Shown: positions 15,123 through 24,064 of the stretch, one piece after another
How positions within the stretch are numbered: the first letter of the stretch is position 1
Layout: each line of letters begins with the position of its first letter
Virus record (IMG/VR): IMGVR_UViG_3300011116_000526
Coordinates: 1 to 39,754 of that record
Direction: 5' to 3' (one strand)
Length of the DNA: 39,754 nucleotides
DNA from: a virus
Program-made: the position numbers and the translations under genes
Notes under the pieces: model-generated
Told to the model about the DNA's origin: nothing
What the model saw: the letters and a program-made list of their open reading frames with translations, nothing else
The model's database searches: none

Positions 15123-16978
15123 GCATTGCATCCCTATACCCAAGCATCAACCCATCGCTCCTGCTGGACTTTGCCAACGTAAAGCGATTAGACCCACGCA
15201 TTACCTTCACCCGCACGACGACAGCTACCTACTACGATGGTGTGACCACGGCGAAGGCTGAGGAGAATTTGGTTTTATACAGTCAGGAATTTGATAATTC
15301 TTACTGGACGAAAACCGATACAACGATTACCGCTAACTCCGCAACGACTGCTCCAGATGGAACGACAACTGCTGATTTGTTGTATCCAAACTCAACTGGC
15401 ACAGATAGAACTGTTTATAGATCTAGTGTATCTGGCTTAATAAGCACTGTTTATACATTTAGTTTTTATGCAAAAGCTAGTGGAATAAATTGGATTTATG
15501 TTGGAACTTTTGGCGGCGGCACACCCCCAGCAACTTGCGCGTTTTTTGATCTTCAAAACGGTGTTGTTGGGCAAACAGGGTCGTTTTTTACGTCAGCAAC
15601 AATAACATCCGTTGGCAATAGTTGGTATCGATGTATTGTTATCGGAACAACCGCAGTTGCATCTATTTTTCCACTCATTGGTCTGGCAAACGGAAATAAC
15701 TCATCAACCGTAACTGCAAGTGGCACAAATGGTGTTTTATTATGGGGCGCACAACTAGAGCAACGCTCCTCTGCCACTGCCTACACAGCCACTACATCCC
15801 AAGCCATTACCAACTACATCCCTGTATTACAGACAGCAGCAGCAGGGCAGGCTAGGTTTGACCACAACCCAACCACGGGTGAGTCTCTGGGGTTGTTGAT
15901 AGAGGAGGCGAGGACGAACCAATGCTTGTATTCGGGCGATTACACAAACGCAGCTTGGCAGACATTTAATGCGTCGAAAGAAACGACGGCAACCGTCGCC
16001 CCAAATGGGACATTGACAGCTTGTAAAATAATTGCTACTGCGACGAGCGCAAACCATGGTACATATCAGCAGATCACACCATCATCGACGGGTGTATATG
16101 CTACTTCCATTTATGTCAAAGCCGCTGGCTATAACTTTGCGTGTTTGAGAACAAGCCTTGACGGCGACACAAAGCGATATGCCGTTGTTGTTAATCTTAC
16201 AAACGGCGCGGTCACAGCTACCCAGACAAACGGCGCGACAAATACGTCCTATTCGGTGCAAGACGTAGGAAACGGGTGGTATCGAGTCTCCGTTACTGCA
16301 TCACAATCAAGCAGCTTTATGTATGTCACGGTATCGCCAAGCGATGTTTCCAGTCCGTCGTTTACAAACGAGTTGCCTTTATTTACGGGCAACGGCTTCT
16401 CAGGCATCTTCATCTGGGGCGCACAGCTAGAAGCAGGCTCATTCGCCACTTCCTACATACCCACAGTAGCCTCATCTGTAACCCGCAATGCAGATGCTGC
16501 CAGCATGACGGGGACGAACTTTAGTAGTTGGTTTAACAATGCGAATATGTCGGCTTATATAGAGGCGGCGACGAACGCACCTCCAGCTTCTACAAATACA
16601 ACTGGATTTTCTTTAAATGACGGAACTCTTAATCGAACTAACTTTTTCCAGTCTGGTGGTGGTTCGCTTTCTTCAGCAAGGGCATGGTTATTTGCTTATA
16701 ACAATGGTGCAACCATAGTTTCATTGAACTCAGCAGCAACTGCCGTTACACAATCTGTTATGGCAAAGTCTTGCGTGGCGATCAAGACAAATGACTTTGG
16801 GTTTTCTCTAAATTCCGGTGCTGTTCTAACAGATACAGATGGCACACCTGTTGTTCCCACTCAAATGAACATCGGAGCAGATTACAACGCAAGTGCGTAT
16901 CTCAACGGCACTATCAAAAAACTCGCCTACTACCCCATCCGCGTCACTAACACCCAACTTCAAAGTTTAACGGTTTGA
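15119..16978 (+). CDS. Tail spike/fibre protein with repeated carbohydrate-binding-like modules
   Basis: A 619-residue protein. After an N-terminal SLLLDFANVKRLDPRITFTR element there are two related modules: NLVLYSQEFDNSYWTKT at about 52 and NQCLYSGDYTNAAWQTF at about 268, each followed by APDGT or APNGT, then YTFSFYAKASG or YATSIYVKAAG, and GNSWYRC or GNGWYRV. These look like tandem jelly-roll carbohydrate-binding modules. Each ends in a WGAQLE element before the next segment. The last 150 residues resemble a LamG/concanavalin-like domain (LNGTIKKLAYYPIRVTNTQL at the end). It probably binds the cell surface. AAGGA precedes the ATG. A depolymerase active site is not obvious. Confidence 0.8.
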   Translation: MSIASLYPSINPSLLLDFANVKRLDPRITFTRTTTATYYDGVTTAKAEENLVLYSQEFDNSYWTKTDTTITANSATTAPDGTTTADLLYPNSTGTDRTVYRSSVSGLISTVYTFSFYAKASGINWIYVGTFGGGTPPATCAFFDLQNGVVGQTGSFFTSATITSVGNSWYRCIVIGTTAVASIFPLIGLANGNNSSTVTASGTNGVLLWGAQLEQRSSATAYTATTSQAITNYIPVLQTAAAGQARFDHNPTTGESLGLLIEEARTNQCLYSGDYTNAAWQTFNASKETTATVAPNGTLTACKIIATATSANHGTYQQITPSSTGVYATSIYVKAAGYNFACLRTSLDGDTKRYAVVVNLTNGAVTATQTNGATNTSYSVQDVGNGWYRVSVTASQSSSFMYVTVSPSDVSSPSFTNELPLFTGNGFSGIFIWGAQLEAGSFATSYIPTVASSVTRNADAASMTGTNFSSWFNNANMSAYIEAATNAPPASTNTTGFSLNDGTLNRTNFFQSGGGSLSSARAWLFAYNNGATIVSLNSAATAVTQSVMAKSCVAIKTNDFGFSLNSGAVLTDTDGTPVVPTQMNIGADYNASAYLNGTIKKLAYYPIRVTNTQLQSLTV

Positions 16979-16986
16979 GGTACAAC

Positions 16987-17355
16987 ATGAACGACTACAG
17001 ACTCCAACTACCCGACGAAGCTACATGGTGGACTTCTGCTGATGGCTGCGGCTGGGTAAAGTACGAATACGAACCACAGACCGTGGAAGTCGGCCAAGAA
17101 GCAGAACCCGTTGTAAAGCGTAAGTGGTTAGATACGAATGGAAGAGACTTCGACGTAATCGGAACCATCTACAAGCCCACAGGTAACATGATCCAGCAGG
17201 GTGATATGCAAGTACAGGAAATGGCAGCTATCCCAGGGCATCATGTCAACGTACGATTACATTTCTCGGAGCTACCTGAGTCTTTGAGACAGTACGTTGT
17301 TATCCCTAACAATCCTGTCCGTGGCTGGGCAGGTGGATGGTTTGAAGGTCGATGA
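16987..17355 (+). CDS. Hypothetical phage protein near fibre and lysis genes
   Basis: A 122-residue soluble protein, MNDYRLQLPDEATWWTSADG at the start and a C-terminus NPVRGWAGGWFEGR. The ATG at 16987 has GAGG six bases before it and is preferred over the TTG at 16975 that overlaps the fibre stop. It is rich in Trp, Val and charged residues, and probably globular. Its position directly after the spike gene suggests a fibre-assembly or accessory role. The family is not recognised. The stop overlaps the next start by ATGA. Confidence 0.7.
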   Translation: MNDYRLQLPDEATWWTSADGCGWVKYEYEPQTVEVGQEAEPVVKRKWLDTNGRDFDVIGTIYKPTGNMIQQGDMQVQEMAAIPGHHVNVRLHFSELPESLRQYVVIPNNPVRGWAGGWFEGR

Positions 17356-17633
17356 GTCTTGACCTTTTTGTGTTTATTCATAGTGTGGGTTTGCCTATTG
17401 CTTCCGCCTGTCTTGGTGGTTACTTTGTTTACCTGACGCTAAAGTACATCTTGGCAGGGGTCACAAATTCCATCAATTCAATTTCCAGCATCATCACTCA
17501 GTTGGAAAAGCGTGTGGAAACGATGAATACCCAGTTACAACGAATAGACATTAAGGTCACACATTCCTTGGGGCTGGAGCCGGATTACGACCGGATAGCC
17601 CGTGCCGAGAAAGACGACATTAGGAAAGACTGA
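17352..17633 (+). CDS. Small membrane protein, holin- or spanin-like
   Basis: A 93-residue protein with one strong hydrophobic segment at about residues 5-36 (FVFIHSVGLPIASACLGGYF and VYLTLKYILAG) followed by a charged helical tail (SIITQLEKRVETMNTQLQRI). It begins in an ATGA overlap and ends in a TGATG overlap. Two more small membrane genes and a lysozyme follow within 1.6 kb, so it belongs to the lysis cassette. Whether it is the holin, a pinholin partner or a spanin component cannot be decided from sequence. Confidence 0.68.
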   Translation: MSLDLFVFIHSVGLPIASACLGGYFVYLTLKYILAGVTNSINSISSIITQLEKRVETMNTQLQRIDIKVTHSLGLEPDYDRIARAEKDDIRKD

Positions 17634-17926
17634 TGGACATTAATGTCAGCAAACTGATTGAAGAATATGGCTTCCCAACATTGGCGGTCTGCGGTCTTGT
17701 GTATCTGGTGTATTACGTCTGGAAGTGGTCAACCGAGGAAATTGATCCGGTGCTTTCAACAGCCAAGAAGTCAGTTATATCCCTGATTGATCGGGTGCGG
17801 ATGCACGACAACGACCTGATCCGGCTGGATGAAAAGATTGATACCGTCCGGCGGCTGCGTGGAGAAAAGATTGACCGTGAGGCTAGACGCGCCAAGGAAG
17901 AGATCAACAAGAATGGAGAACACTGA
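17633..17926 (+). CDS. Small membrane protein with coiled-coil tail
   Basis: A 97-residue protein. Residues about 10-30 (YGFPTLAVCGLVYLVYYVW) form one membrane segment, followed by SVISLIDRVRMHDNDLIRLD and a charged helix to the end. This repeats the one-membrane-plus-coil plan of the preceding gene and of the 464 gene, so the three may be diverged relatives or convergent. It overlaps both neighbours by TGATG. A lysis role is inferred from the position between other membrane genes and the lysozyme. Confidence 0.68.
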   Translation: MDINVSKLIEEYGFPTLAVCGLVYLVYYVWKWSTEEIDPVLSTAKKSVISLIDRVRMHDNDLIRLDEKIDTVRRLRGEKIDREARRAKEEINKNGEH

Positions 17927-18411
17927 TGTTTGAGTTACTCGGTGGTGGTTTGCTTGGCAGCATCTTTGGTGGCCTGTTCCGGCTCGCCCCTGAAGTCTTA
18001 AAGTTCTTGGACAAGAAGAACGAGCGTCAGCACGAGCTATCCATGTTCCAACTCCAGACCGATCTGGAGAAGATGCGGGGCGAGTTCAAGATGGAGGAGA
18101 AGTATGTTGACTACTCTATCCAGCAGATGGACACAATTAAAGAGGCATTTAAAGAGCAAGCTGAAACGGCTAAAGCAGCGGGTTGGTTCATGTCTTTTAT
18201 CTCAGCCTCTGTTCGCCCAGGAATAACTTGGTTTTTGTTTTTTATGTACGCTGGGGTCAAGGCCGCTTCAATCACACTGGCTTTTCAAGCTGATGCGAAC
18301 TGGGCTGATGTCTTAGTGAAAAGCTGGGATGAAGATGATTTTGGGATGTTGTCAATGGTGCTTTCATTCTTTTTTGTTGGCCGCAGCGTAGAGAAGTACC
18401 AGAAATCATGA
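17926..18411 (+). CDS. Holin-like protein (GTA/3TM holin type)
   Basis: A 161-residue protein. The N-terminus MFELLGGGLLGSIFGGLFRL is Gly-rich and amphipathic. A charged helix follows (residues about 30-85). Two hydrophobic stretches lie at about 90-120 (GWFMSFISASVRPGITWFLF, FMYAGVKAASI) and 139-152 (MLSMVLSFFFVGRSV). This build is close to the family of three-segment holins found in phages and gene-transfer-agent lysis loci. It would form the inner-membrane lesion that lets the lysozyme out. It overlaps the next gene by ATGA, where an HNH gene has come between it and the lysozyme. Confidence 0.75.
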   Translation: MFELLGGGLLGSIFGGLFRLAPEVLKFLDKKNERQHELSMFQLQTDLEKMRGEFKMEEKYVDYSIQQMDTIKEAFKEQAETAKAAGWFMSFISASVRPGITWFLFFMYAGVKAASITLAFQADANWADVLVKSWDEDDFGMLSMVLSFFFVGRSVEKYQKS

Positions 18412-18974
18412 AAACATGTAGCCGGTGCAAAGAAACAAAACCGTTTGATAGTTTTTCGTTTTGCAAAGCCAATAAAGACGGTTATCAAGGATGGTGTCAG
18501 CCGTGTATAAACGAATCACGGCGTAAACCTGTGGAGCCTCCAGAGGTTATTGAGCAAAGGAAAGCCGAGCAACGCCGTATAAAACTGGAAAAGAAACGTC
18601 TTTATTATTTGGCAAACAAGGAAAAACACGCGGCTGACATGGCCGCAAACTACCAAAAAAACAAGACGGAAGTAAAACAACGTGTAGCCGAGTGGAAAAA
18701 ACAAAACGCGGCTAAGGTTAACGCCAACTGCATGAAACGTCATGCCCAAAAATTTAATGCTACTCCATCTTGGCTAACCGAAGATGATCACTGGCTTTTT
18801 GAAGAAGCGTACGACTTGGCAAAATTGCGGACACAAATATTTGGTTTTGTGTGGCACGTTGATCACATCATTCCGTTAAAAGGTAAAAACGTCTGCGGGC
18901 TTCATGTACCAATCAATCTGCAAGTAATACCGGCATCCGAAAATTGTTCAAAACGCAATCGGTTTGAACCATGA
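18408..18974 (+). CDS. HNH endonuclease with N-terminal zinc ribbon (paralog of 8789 gene)
   Basis: A 188-residue protein. CSRC at 4-7 and CQPC at 30-33 form an N-terminal zinc ribbon. A Lys/Glu-rich helical linker follows. The C-terminal nuclease domain has VWHVDHIIPLKGKNVCGLHV and NLQVIPASEN, closely matching the C-terminal part of the 8789 product (WHVDHVYPLQGK). The flanking text also matches: SWLTEDDHWLFEEAYDLAKL versus VWLGEDDLWLIEQAYELAAL. It lies between the holin and the lysozyme, coupled to both by ATGA overlaps, so it probably arrived as a mobile nuclease gene without breaking the cassette. Confidence 0.88.
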   Translation: MKTCSRCKETKPFDSFSFCKANKDGYQGWCQPCINESRRKPVEPPEVIEQRKAEQRRIKLEKKRLYYLANKEKHAADMAANYQKNKTEVKQRVAEWKKQNAAKVNANCMKRHAQKFNATPSWLTEDDHWLFEEAYDLAKLRTQIFGFVWHVDHIIPLKGKNVCGLHVPINLQVIPASENCSKRNRFEP

Positions 18975-19441
18975 ATGAAGATGCAAAGAAGCTTTGCAAG
19001 GATGTGCTGATCAAGCCCTTTGAAGGGCTGGCAAAGCGTTTGCCTGACGGACGAGTTCAAGCCTATCCTGACCCCGGAACCCGTGGGCATCCTTGGACAA
19101 TCGGTTGGGGAGCAACCGGCCCTGACATTAATCCCGGCACGATCTGGACGATTGAGCAGTGTGAAGATGCACTGGATCACCACGTTGAGTACTTTCTCAG
19201 GGGTTTGTTTAAGCTTTCCCCAAAGATTCAAGACGCTTTCCCAAGACGCATTGCCGCTGTGACTAGCTGGGTCTACAATTGTGGCTTAGGAAACTATCGG
19301 GTTTCCACATTCAAAAAGCGGGTTGATGCGGGAGATTGGGATGGTGCAGCAGACCAATGTATGCTCTGGAACAAAGCTGCGGGTCGAATTCTCCCCGGTC
19401 TTACACGCCGCCGTGCTGCTGAAGCCGCATTGATGAGGTGA
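18971..19441 (+). CDS. Endolysin, GH24 lysozyme
   Basis: A 156-residue protein, the usual length for phage GH24 lysozymes. KPFEGLAKRLPDGRVQAYPD then PWTIGWGATG gives the Glu18, Asp34 and Thr43 positions of the E-D-T catalytic triad. Near the end, AAVTSWVYNCGLGNYRVSTF and the WNKAAGRILPGLTRRRAAEA segment are family hallmarks. It cuts the glycan backbone of peptidoglycan. There is no signal peptide or signal-anchor at the N-terminus, so release should depend on a holin, consistent with the holin-like gene just upstream. The ATG overlaps the HNH stop by ATGA. Confidence 0.93.
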   Translation: MNEDAKKLCKDVLIKPFEGLAKRLPDGRVQAYPDPGTRGHPWTIGWGATGPDINPGTIWTIEQCEDALDHHVEYFLRGLFKLSPKIQDAFPRRIAAVTSWVYNCGLGNYRVSTFKKRVDAGDWDGAADQCMLWNKAAGRILPGLTRRRAAEAALMR

Positions 19442-19444
19442 ACC

Positions 19445-21589
19445 GTGCCACTTGTTAAGACACTCTACAAGCCTGGGGTAAACAGAGAAAATACTCGTTA
19501 TACTTCTGAGAACGGATGGTATGTCTCTGACAAGGTACGATTCCGCCAAGGCACTCCAGAAAAGATCGGTGGATGGGCTAGGATTTCTTCTAATACGTTT
19601 ATTGGAACCTGCCGGAGCCTGTGGAACTGGATCACCCTTACGGCAAACAACCTCATGGGCGTTGGTACAAGCGCCAAGTACTATATTGAAAAAGGCGGTG
19701 TGTATTTTGATATTACGCCAATACGCCAGTACAACTACACAACAACATTAACCAATCCATTTGACACAACCAGTGGATCAGACGATGTAACTGTTAATGA
19801 CACTGCTCATGGCGCTCAGGTCGGTGACCTTGTTTATTTTACTGGGGCGTCGGCAGTGGGTGGATTTACAGCATCCCAAATTAATACGCGCCATGTCATA
19901 GCTACAGTGGTCAATGCTAATAGCTATACGATCGTATTAGATACCAATGCAACCTCAACGGTAACCGGGGGCGGCGGCACGGTAACGGCAGAGTATTACA
20001 TCAACGCTAAGTTATTAGGCGCCAATCCTTTTGCAACAACAAGTGGATCACCAACCGTTACGGTGACGGCAACAGCACATGGCGGCTCATCCGGTGATTA
20101 CGTTACGTTTTCTGGCGCCTCAACCGTTGCTGGGCTTGATTTAAATAATCAATATGTCATGACTGTGGTAAGTGTGGACTCCTTCACTATTGTTGCATCA
20201 GCAAATGCAAGCTCGACAACAACCGGCGGCGGCTCAAGCGTAAGAGCGTCCTATCAAATTACAATCGGCCCAGGCTTTCAGGTCCCCCAAGTTGGATGGG
20301 GCGCAGGTAATTGGAACCAAGGAACCTGGGGTGGTGTAGGTACATTTGTAGGTGACGCAATCAGGCTATGGTCTGCCAATAACTTTGGAGAAGATTTGGT
20401 ATTTGGCCCTCGCGGTGGTGGCGTGTACTACTGGGATGCGACCAATGGCCTAAGCGCTCGGGGCGTTAACATCGAGACCTTGCCCGGGGCGATTGATACA
20501 CCAGTAATACAGAACCTTGTATTCGTATCAGATATCTATCGGTTTGTGTTCTGCTTCGGTACTAACGATATAGGCTCATCAATACAAGATCCCATGCTTA
20601 TTCGTTGGGCTGATCAAGAATCAGTAACCGATTGGCTACCTACAGCTACTAACCAAGCAGGATCATTACGGTTATCACATGGGTCCAAGATCATGGCCGT
20701 CGCACAGACACGGCAAGAGATCCTTGTCTGGACTGATACGGCTCTTTATTCTGTTCAATACTTGGGTGCCCCGCTGGTTTGGGGCGCACAACTGCTGGCC
20801 GATAACATTTCAATCGTAGGTCCAAACGCGACATCCGTTGCAGCCGGTGTTGCTTATTGGATGGGCGTTGATAAGTTTTACAAATACGATGGCCGTGTAC
20901 AAACACTTAATTGTGATCTAAGGAAATATATTTACCAGGATATTAATACCACGCAGTACCTACAGTATTTCTCAGGTACTAACGAAGGATTTAATGAGGT
21001 ATGGTGGTTTTACTGTTCTTCCGGTACAACTAATATAGACCGATACGTTGTTTATAACTACATGGAAAATATATGGTATTACGGAACCATGGCAAGAACA
21101 GCATGGTTTGACGCCGGACTAAGGGATTATCCGCAGGCGGCTACATATAGCAATAATCTGGTTAATCATGAATTTGGTAATGACGATAATGTAAGCGGCA
21201 TACCGTCAGCTATTAATGCTTATATTGAGTCAGCAGAATTTGATATTCAAGACGGACATAATATCGGATTTGTTTATCGTGTATTACCTGATATTACATT
21301 TACAGGATCAACTACCGATAATCCTCAAGTTACTATGTCGCTTATACCTATGATGAACTCAGGATCTGGGTATAACAATCCACAATCGCTAGCAGGACAA
21401 AGTTATGCGGCAGTGGCAAGGACATCAACGACAATTATTGAGCAATTTACTGGTCAAGTTTATGTGCGTGTCCGTGGCCGGCAGATGATATTCAAGGTTG
21501 AATCGTCTGACTTGGGTAGTGCATGGCAGCTAGGATCGCCAAGAATTGACATCAAGCAGGATGGCCGAGCTACAGGGAGCGGTGCATGA
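19445..21589 (+). CDS. Nozzle-like tail protein (tail tubular protein B type)
   Basis: A 714-residue protein with a GTG start supported by GAGGTG upstream. The N-terminus LYKPGVNRENTRYTSENGWY and VRFRQGTPEKIGGWARISSN match a widespread phage tail family whose members are probably the tail nozzle. Residues about 104-190 and 194-275 are two similar modules (NPFDTTSGSDDVTVNDTAHG and NPFATTSGSPTVTVTATAHG), which are an insertion in the beta-propeller-like core. The rest has many Trp and Tyr, with IMAVAQTRQEILVWTDTALY as expected for a propeller. The stop overlaps the next start. Confidence 0.78.
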   Translation: MPLVKTLYKPGVNRENTRYTSENGWYVSDKVRFRQGTPEKIGGWARISSNTFIGTCRSLWNWITLTANNLMGVGTSAKYYIEKGGVYFDITPIRQYNYTTTLTNPFDTTSGSDDVTVNDTAHGAQVGDLVYFTGASAVGGFTASQINTRHVIATVVNANSYTIVLDTNATSTVTGGGGTVTAEYYINAKLLGANPFATTSGSPTVTVTATAHGGSSGDYVTFSGASTVAGLDLNNQYVMTVVSVDSFTIVASANASSTTTGGGSSVRASYQITIGPGFQVPQVGWGAGNWNQGTWGGVGTFVGDAIRLWSANNFGEDLVFGPRGGGVYYWDATNGLSARGVNIETLPGAIDTPVIQNLVFVSDIYRFVFCFGTNDIGSSIQDPMLIRWADQESVTDWLPTATNQAGSLRLSHGSKIMAVAQTRQEILVWTDTALYSVQYLGAPLVWGAQLLADNISIVGPNATSVAAGVAYWMGVDKFYKYDGRVQTLNCDLRKYIYQDINTTQYLQYFSGTNEGFNEVWWFYCSSGTTNIDRYVVYNYMENIWYYGTMARTAWFDAGLRDYPQAATYSNNLVNHEFGNDDNVSGIPSAINAYIESAEFDIQDGHNIGFVYRVLPDITFTGSTTDNPQVTMSLIPMMNSGSGYNNPQSLAGQSYAAVARTSTTIIEQFTGQVYVRVRGRQMIFKVESSDLGSAWQLGSPRIDIKQDGRATGSGA
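19754..20270 (+). repeat. Tandem duplicated module in the nozzle-like gene
   Basis: Two adjacent segments of about 250-270 bases encode the same domain: an NPFxTTSGSxxVTV opening, xAHG, GDxVxFxGAS, then TVVxxxSxTI and TGGGG/TGGGS. Each carries an Ig/beta-sandwich-like pattern. The first begins near 19754 and the second near 20024. Confidence 0.8.
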
Positions 21590-22977
21590 CTTATGTTGTC
21601 ACCTCTGATTATCAGCTTACCAAGATTGCAGCGCCTAATCTTCCTTATGCGCCGCAACAATGGAACCCGCAGTATCAGGAGCAGCTAAACAACGTCTTAC
21701 GTTTGTACTTTAACCGTCTTAACAATTATTTATCACTGCTTATGGCAACCGATAACACATTACCAGTCACCTTCCCGGGGACGTACTTTGATGCGTTTGG
21801 TCGCCAACGGGTGAGTGAACCATATACCCTCTTTGATAGTCAGAACAGGTACGCTGCTGATAATCAATTCAATACCTCTACGTCTGGCACAGGGACCTCA
21901 ACCTTTAATACCAATCAGTCAAGCGTTAGCATGACTGTTACCAGCGGCGGCGTTGGTTCTGTGGTGCGTCAGTCCTATAGGAATATGCTGTACCAGCCAG
22001 GAAAAGGCTTGCTAGTGTTAGCAACCTTTCAGATGGATAACGGTACTTCTGCAAATCTTAATCAGAAGGTTGGATATTTCAACACGCAGAATGGTGTCTT
22101 CTTTCAGAGAACTGCTGGGGTTAATTCGTTTGTAGTGCGGTCAAATACTTCGGGTACGCCTAGCGATGCACGATCAGCCAGCCAAGCAAATTGGAATGGT
22201 GACAAGCTAGATGGGACGGGTGAATCTGGGCTAACGCTTGACTTAACACACCCTCAGATTCTGTGGATGGATTTTGAGTGGTTGGGTGTTGGATCAGTGC
22301 GTTGTGGATTCATTATCAACGGCCAGTATATTGTTTGCCACACCTTTGACACGGCAAATGTCTACGGTACAACGGTGTACATGACCACGGCTATCTTGCC
22401 TGTGCGTTATGAGATCACTACAACAACGTCGGCAGTGGCTGCAACACTTACACAAATTTGTGCGTCAGTTGTATCGGAAGGTGGGTTTGAGGCTACATCC
22501 ATTCAGCACGTTGCAAGACGTACAACCATTCTTAATACCATTAACACGGCTGCTAATTTCCTTCCGGTTGTTTCAATCAGGTTGGCATCAACGGCATTAG
22601 GTGCAGTGGTGCTACCAAACCGCATACAGTTCCAGCCAACGACGTTGCAAAATTACGAAATTGCATTGATCAAAAATCCGGTTCTTACCGGGGCAACCTG
22701 GGCTGCTACCGTTCCTTCTGATAGCAACGTAGAGTTTGATGTTGCAGCCACGGCTATTGCCACAGCAGGGACTATTGTGCAAACGGGTTATATCGCAAAC
22801 AGTGGTGGTGGCGGGCAAGCGGACACGTTATCCCCAACCGGGTTTAACTGGGACCAGCAGCTTGGTGTTTCATTGACAGACGTTAGTGACATCTACACCT
22901 TGGGTGTTCGCACTATTTCTGGCGCAACAACAGGGGATGGGGTTGGGTCCATTTCCTTCTATGACTTAACCCAATAA
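21586..22977 (+). CDS. Virion structural protein, beta-rich (tail-associated)
   Basis: A 463-residue protein. The N-terminal 50 residues are helical (YQEQLNNVLRLYFNRLNNYL). Then FGRQRVSEPYTLFDSQNRYA and LDLTHPQILWMDFEWLGVGS lead into a jelly-roll-like core. I know the RQRVSEPYTLFD element from phage and prophage tail or minor structural proteins. There is no protease or hydrolase motif. It overlaps the previous stop (ATGA). A 25-base gap to the next gene contains a small imperfect hairpin (GGCTACTT / AGTAAGCC) over its SD. Confidence 0.7.
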   Translation: MTYVVTSDYQLTKIAAPNLPYAPQQWNPQYQEQLNNVLRLYFNRLNNYLSLLMATDNTLPVTFPGTYFDAFGRQRVSEPYTLFDSQNRYAADNQFNTSTSGTGTSTFNTNQSSVSMTVTSGGVGSVVRQSYRNMLYQPGKGLLVLATFQMDNGTSANLNQKVGYFNTQNGVFFQRTAGVNSFVVRSNTSGTPSDARSASQANWNGDKLDGTGESGLTLDLTHPQILWMDFEWLGVGSVRCGFIINGQYIVCHTFDTANVYGTTVYMTTAILPVRYEITTTTSAVAATLTQICASVVSEGGFEATSIQHVARRTTILNTINTAANFLPVVSIRLASTALGAVVLPNRIQFQPTTLQNYEIALIKNPVLTGATWAATVPSDSNVEFDVAATAIATAGTIVQTGYIANSGGGGQADTLSPTGFNWDQQLGVSLTDVSDIYTLGVRTISGATTGDGVGSISFYDLTQ

Positions 22978-23002
22978 AATGGGCTACTTAGCGGAGTAAG
23001 CC

Positions 23003-24064
23003 ATGAGTACATCAAGCAATATTGATTATGTTTCTGGTAATTTATATGACCCAACAACCGGTCTTACTGTAGATACATCCTCTGGTAATACATCAGCTAG
23101 CGAGACTGATTTCTGGAAGCTTATTGGTTTAGATCCGGGATCTATTTCAAAGGATGGAACAAGTCCGACCAATGCAGAGATTGAGGCTTCTATTGGTCTT
23201 GGCCCTGAAGGCTCTTCTATATGGAAAAACGTACTCAAGGCCGTATTAGGAACACAGGGATCAAATGGAACTGGTGCCGGAATTGCACTAGGTCTTGGTG
23301 CTCTTGCTGCGGCTTTAACGCAAAATAAAGCGCCAGCGGTCAAGCAGCCTGAATACAAAGCTGCCCCTGTGTATAACCGTGCGCTTACTGCACCCATGTT
23401 CCCGCCTCAGCCGGCGCCACAAAAATCTGCATCGGGTCAGAATATTTACACGCCTATGAAAGGCATGCCCTTATTCTTTAATCCCAATCCGTTTCAGTTT
23501 GACGCAGCAGAAGCCGCCAAGCGTTATGGGCCAACGGCGGCACAGATTGCACAAGGCCAAGCTGGTTATGAAGCTGGACTGGCTTCGCTTTATAAGCCGA
23601 TGACTGTTGCTCCATTTACTTATGCCGGCACGTCTGCCGCTCCGGCTCCAACCACTGCTCCAACCACTGCTCCAGCCACAGCACCTGCGCCATCGAGTGA
23701 TAATGCTTCCCCTGTTGCTGGGGCTACAGGCGGTTCAGTCAGTGATATTTTGGTTGGGTATGATGGTGGCCAGGTGGGCTACAACCAAGGTGGTGATGTG
23801 TACATGGCGGCTGGTCGCTACCTTAATGGCGACGGCGATGGTATGTCAGATAGCATCCCTGCAACAATCAATAACAAACAGCCGGCACGTTTAGCAGATG
23901 GTGAGTTTGTTGTGCCTGCCGATGTTGTATCGGATCTTGGTAATGGATCATCAAATGCTGGCGCCAAGAAACTCTACGACATGATGAAGCGTATAAGGCA
24001 AGCGCGGCACGGTACAAAAAAGCAGCCGCCGGAGGTCAAGGCTGATAAGGCTATGCCGAGATGA
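23003..24064 (+). CDS. Virion-associated protein with ARLADGEFVVPADVVS domain
   Basis: A 353-residue protein. The N-terminal half is Ser/Thr-rich with one hydrophobic stretch at about 92-107 (AGIALGLGALAAAL). A Pro/Ala/Thr linker lies near 210-235. The C-terminal part has GGQVGYNQGGDVYMAAGRYL, then GDGDGMSDSIPATINNKQPA and RLADGEFVVPADVVSDLGNG, closing with AKKLYDMMKRIRQARHG. I know this C-terminal domain from many phage virion proteins; it has no assigned activity. Its SD (GCGGAG) lies nine bases upstream. It overlaps the next gene by ATGA. Confidence 0.75.
   Translation: MSTSSNIDYVSGNLYDPTTGLTVDTSSGNTSASETDFWKLIGLDPGSISKDGTSPTNAEIEASIGLGPEGSSIWKNVLKAVLGTQGSNGTGAGIALGLGALAAALTQNKAPAVKQPEYKAAPVYNRALTAPMFPPQPAPQKSASGQNIYTPMKGMPLFFNPNPFQFDAAEAAKRYGPTAAQIAQGQAGYEAGLASLYKPMTVAPFTYAGTSAAPAPTTAPTTAPATAPAPSSDNASPVAGATGGSVSDILVGYDGGQVGYNQGGDVYMAAGRYLNGDGDGMSDSIPATINNKQPARLADGEFVVPADVVSDLGNGSSNAGAKKLYDMMKRIRQARHGTKKQPPEVKADKAMPR

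Noticed and set aside
22978-23002. Hairpin over the SD of the 23003 gene
   Set aside because: The stem is short with a bulge and may be chance; there is not enough to call a regulatory element.
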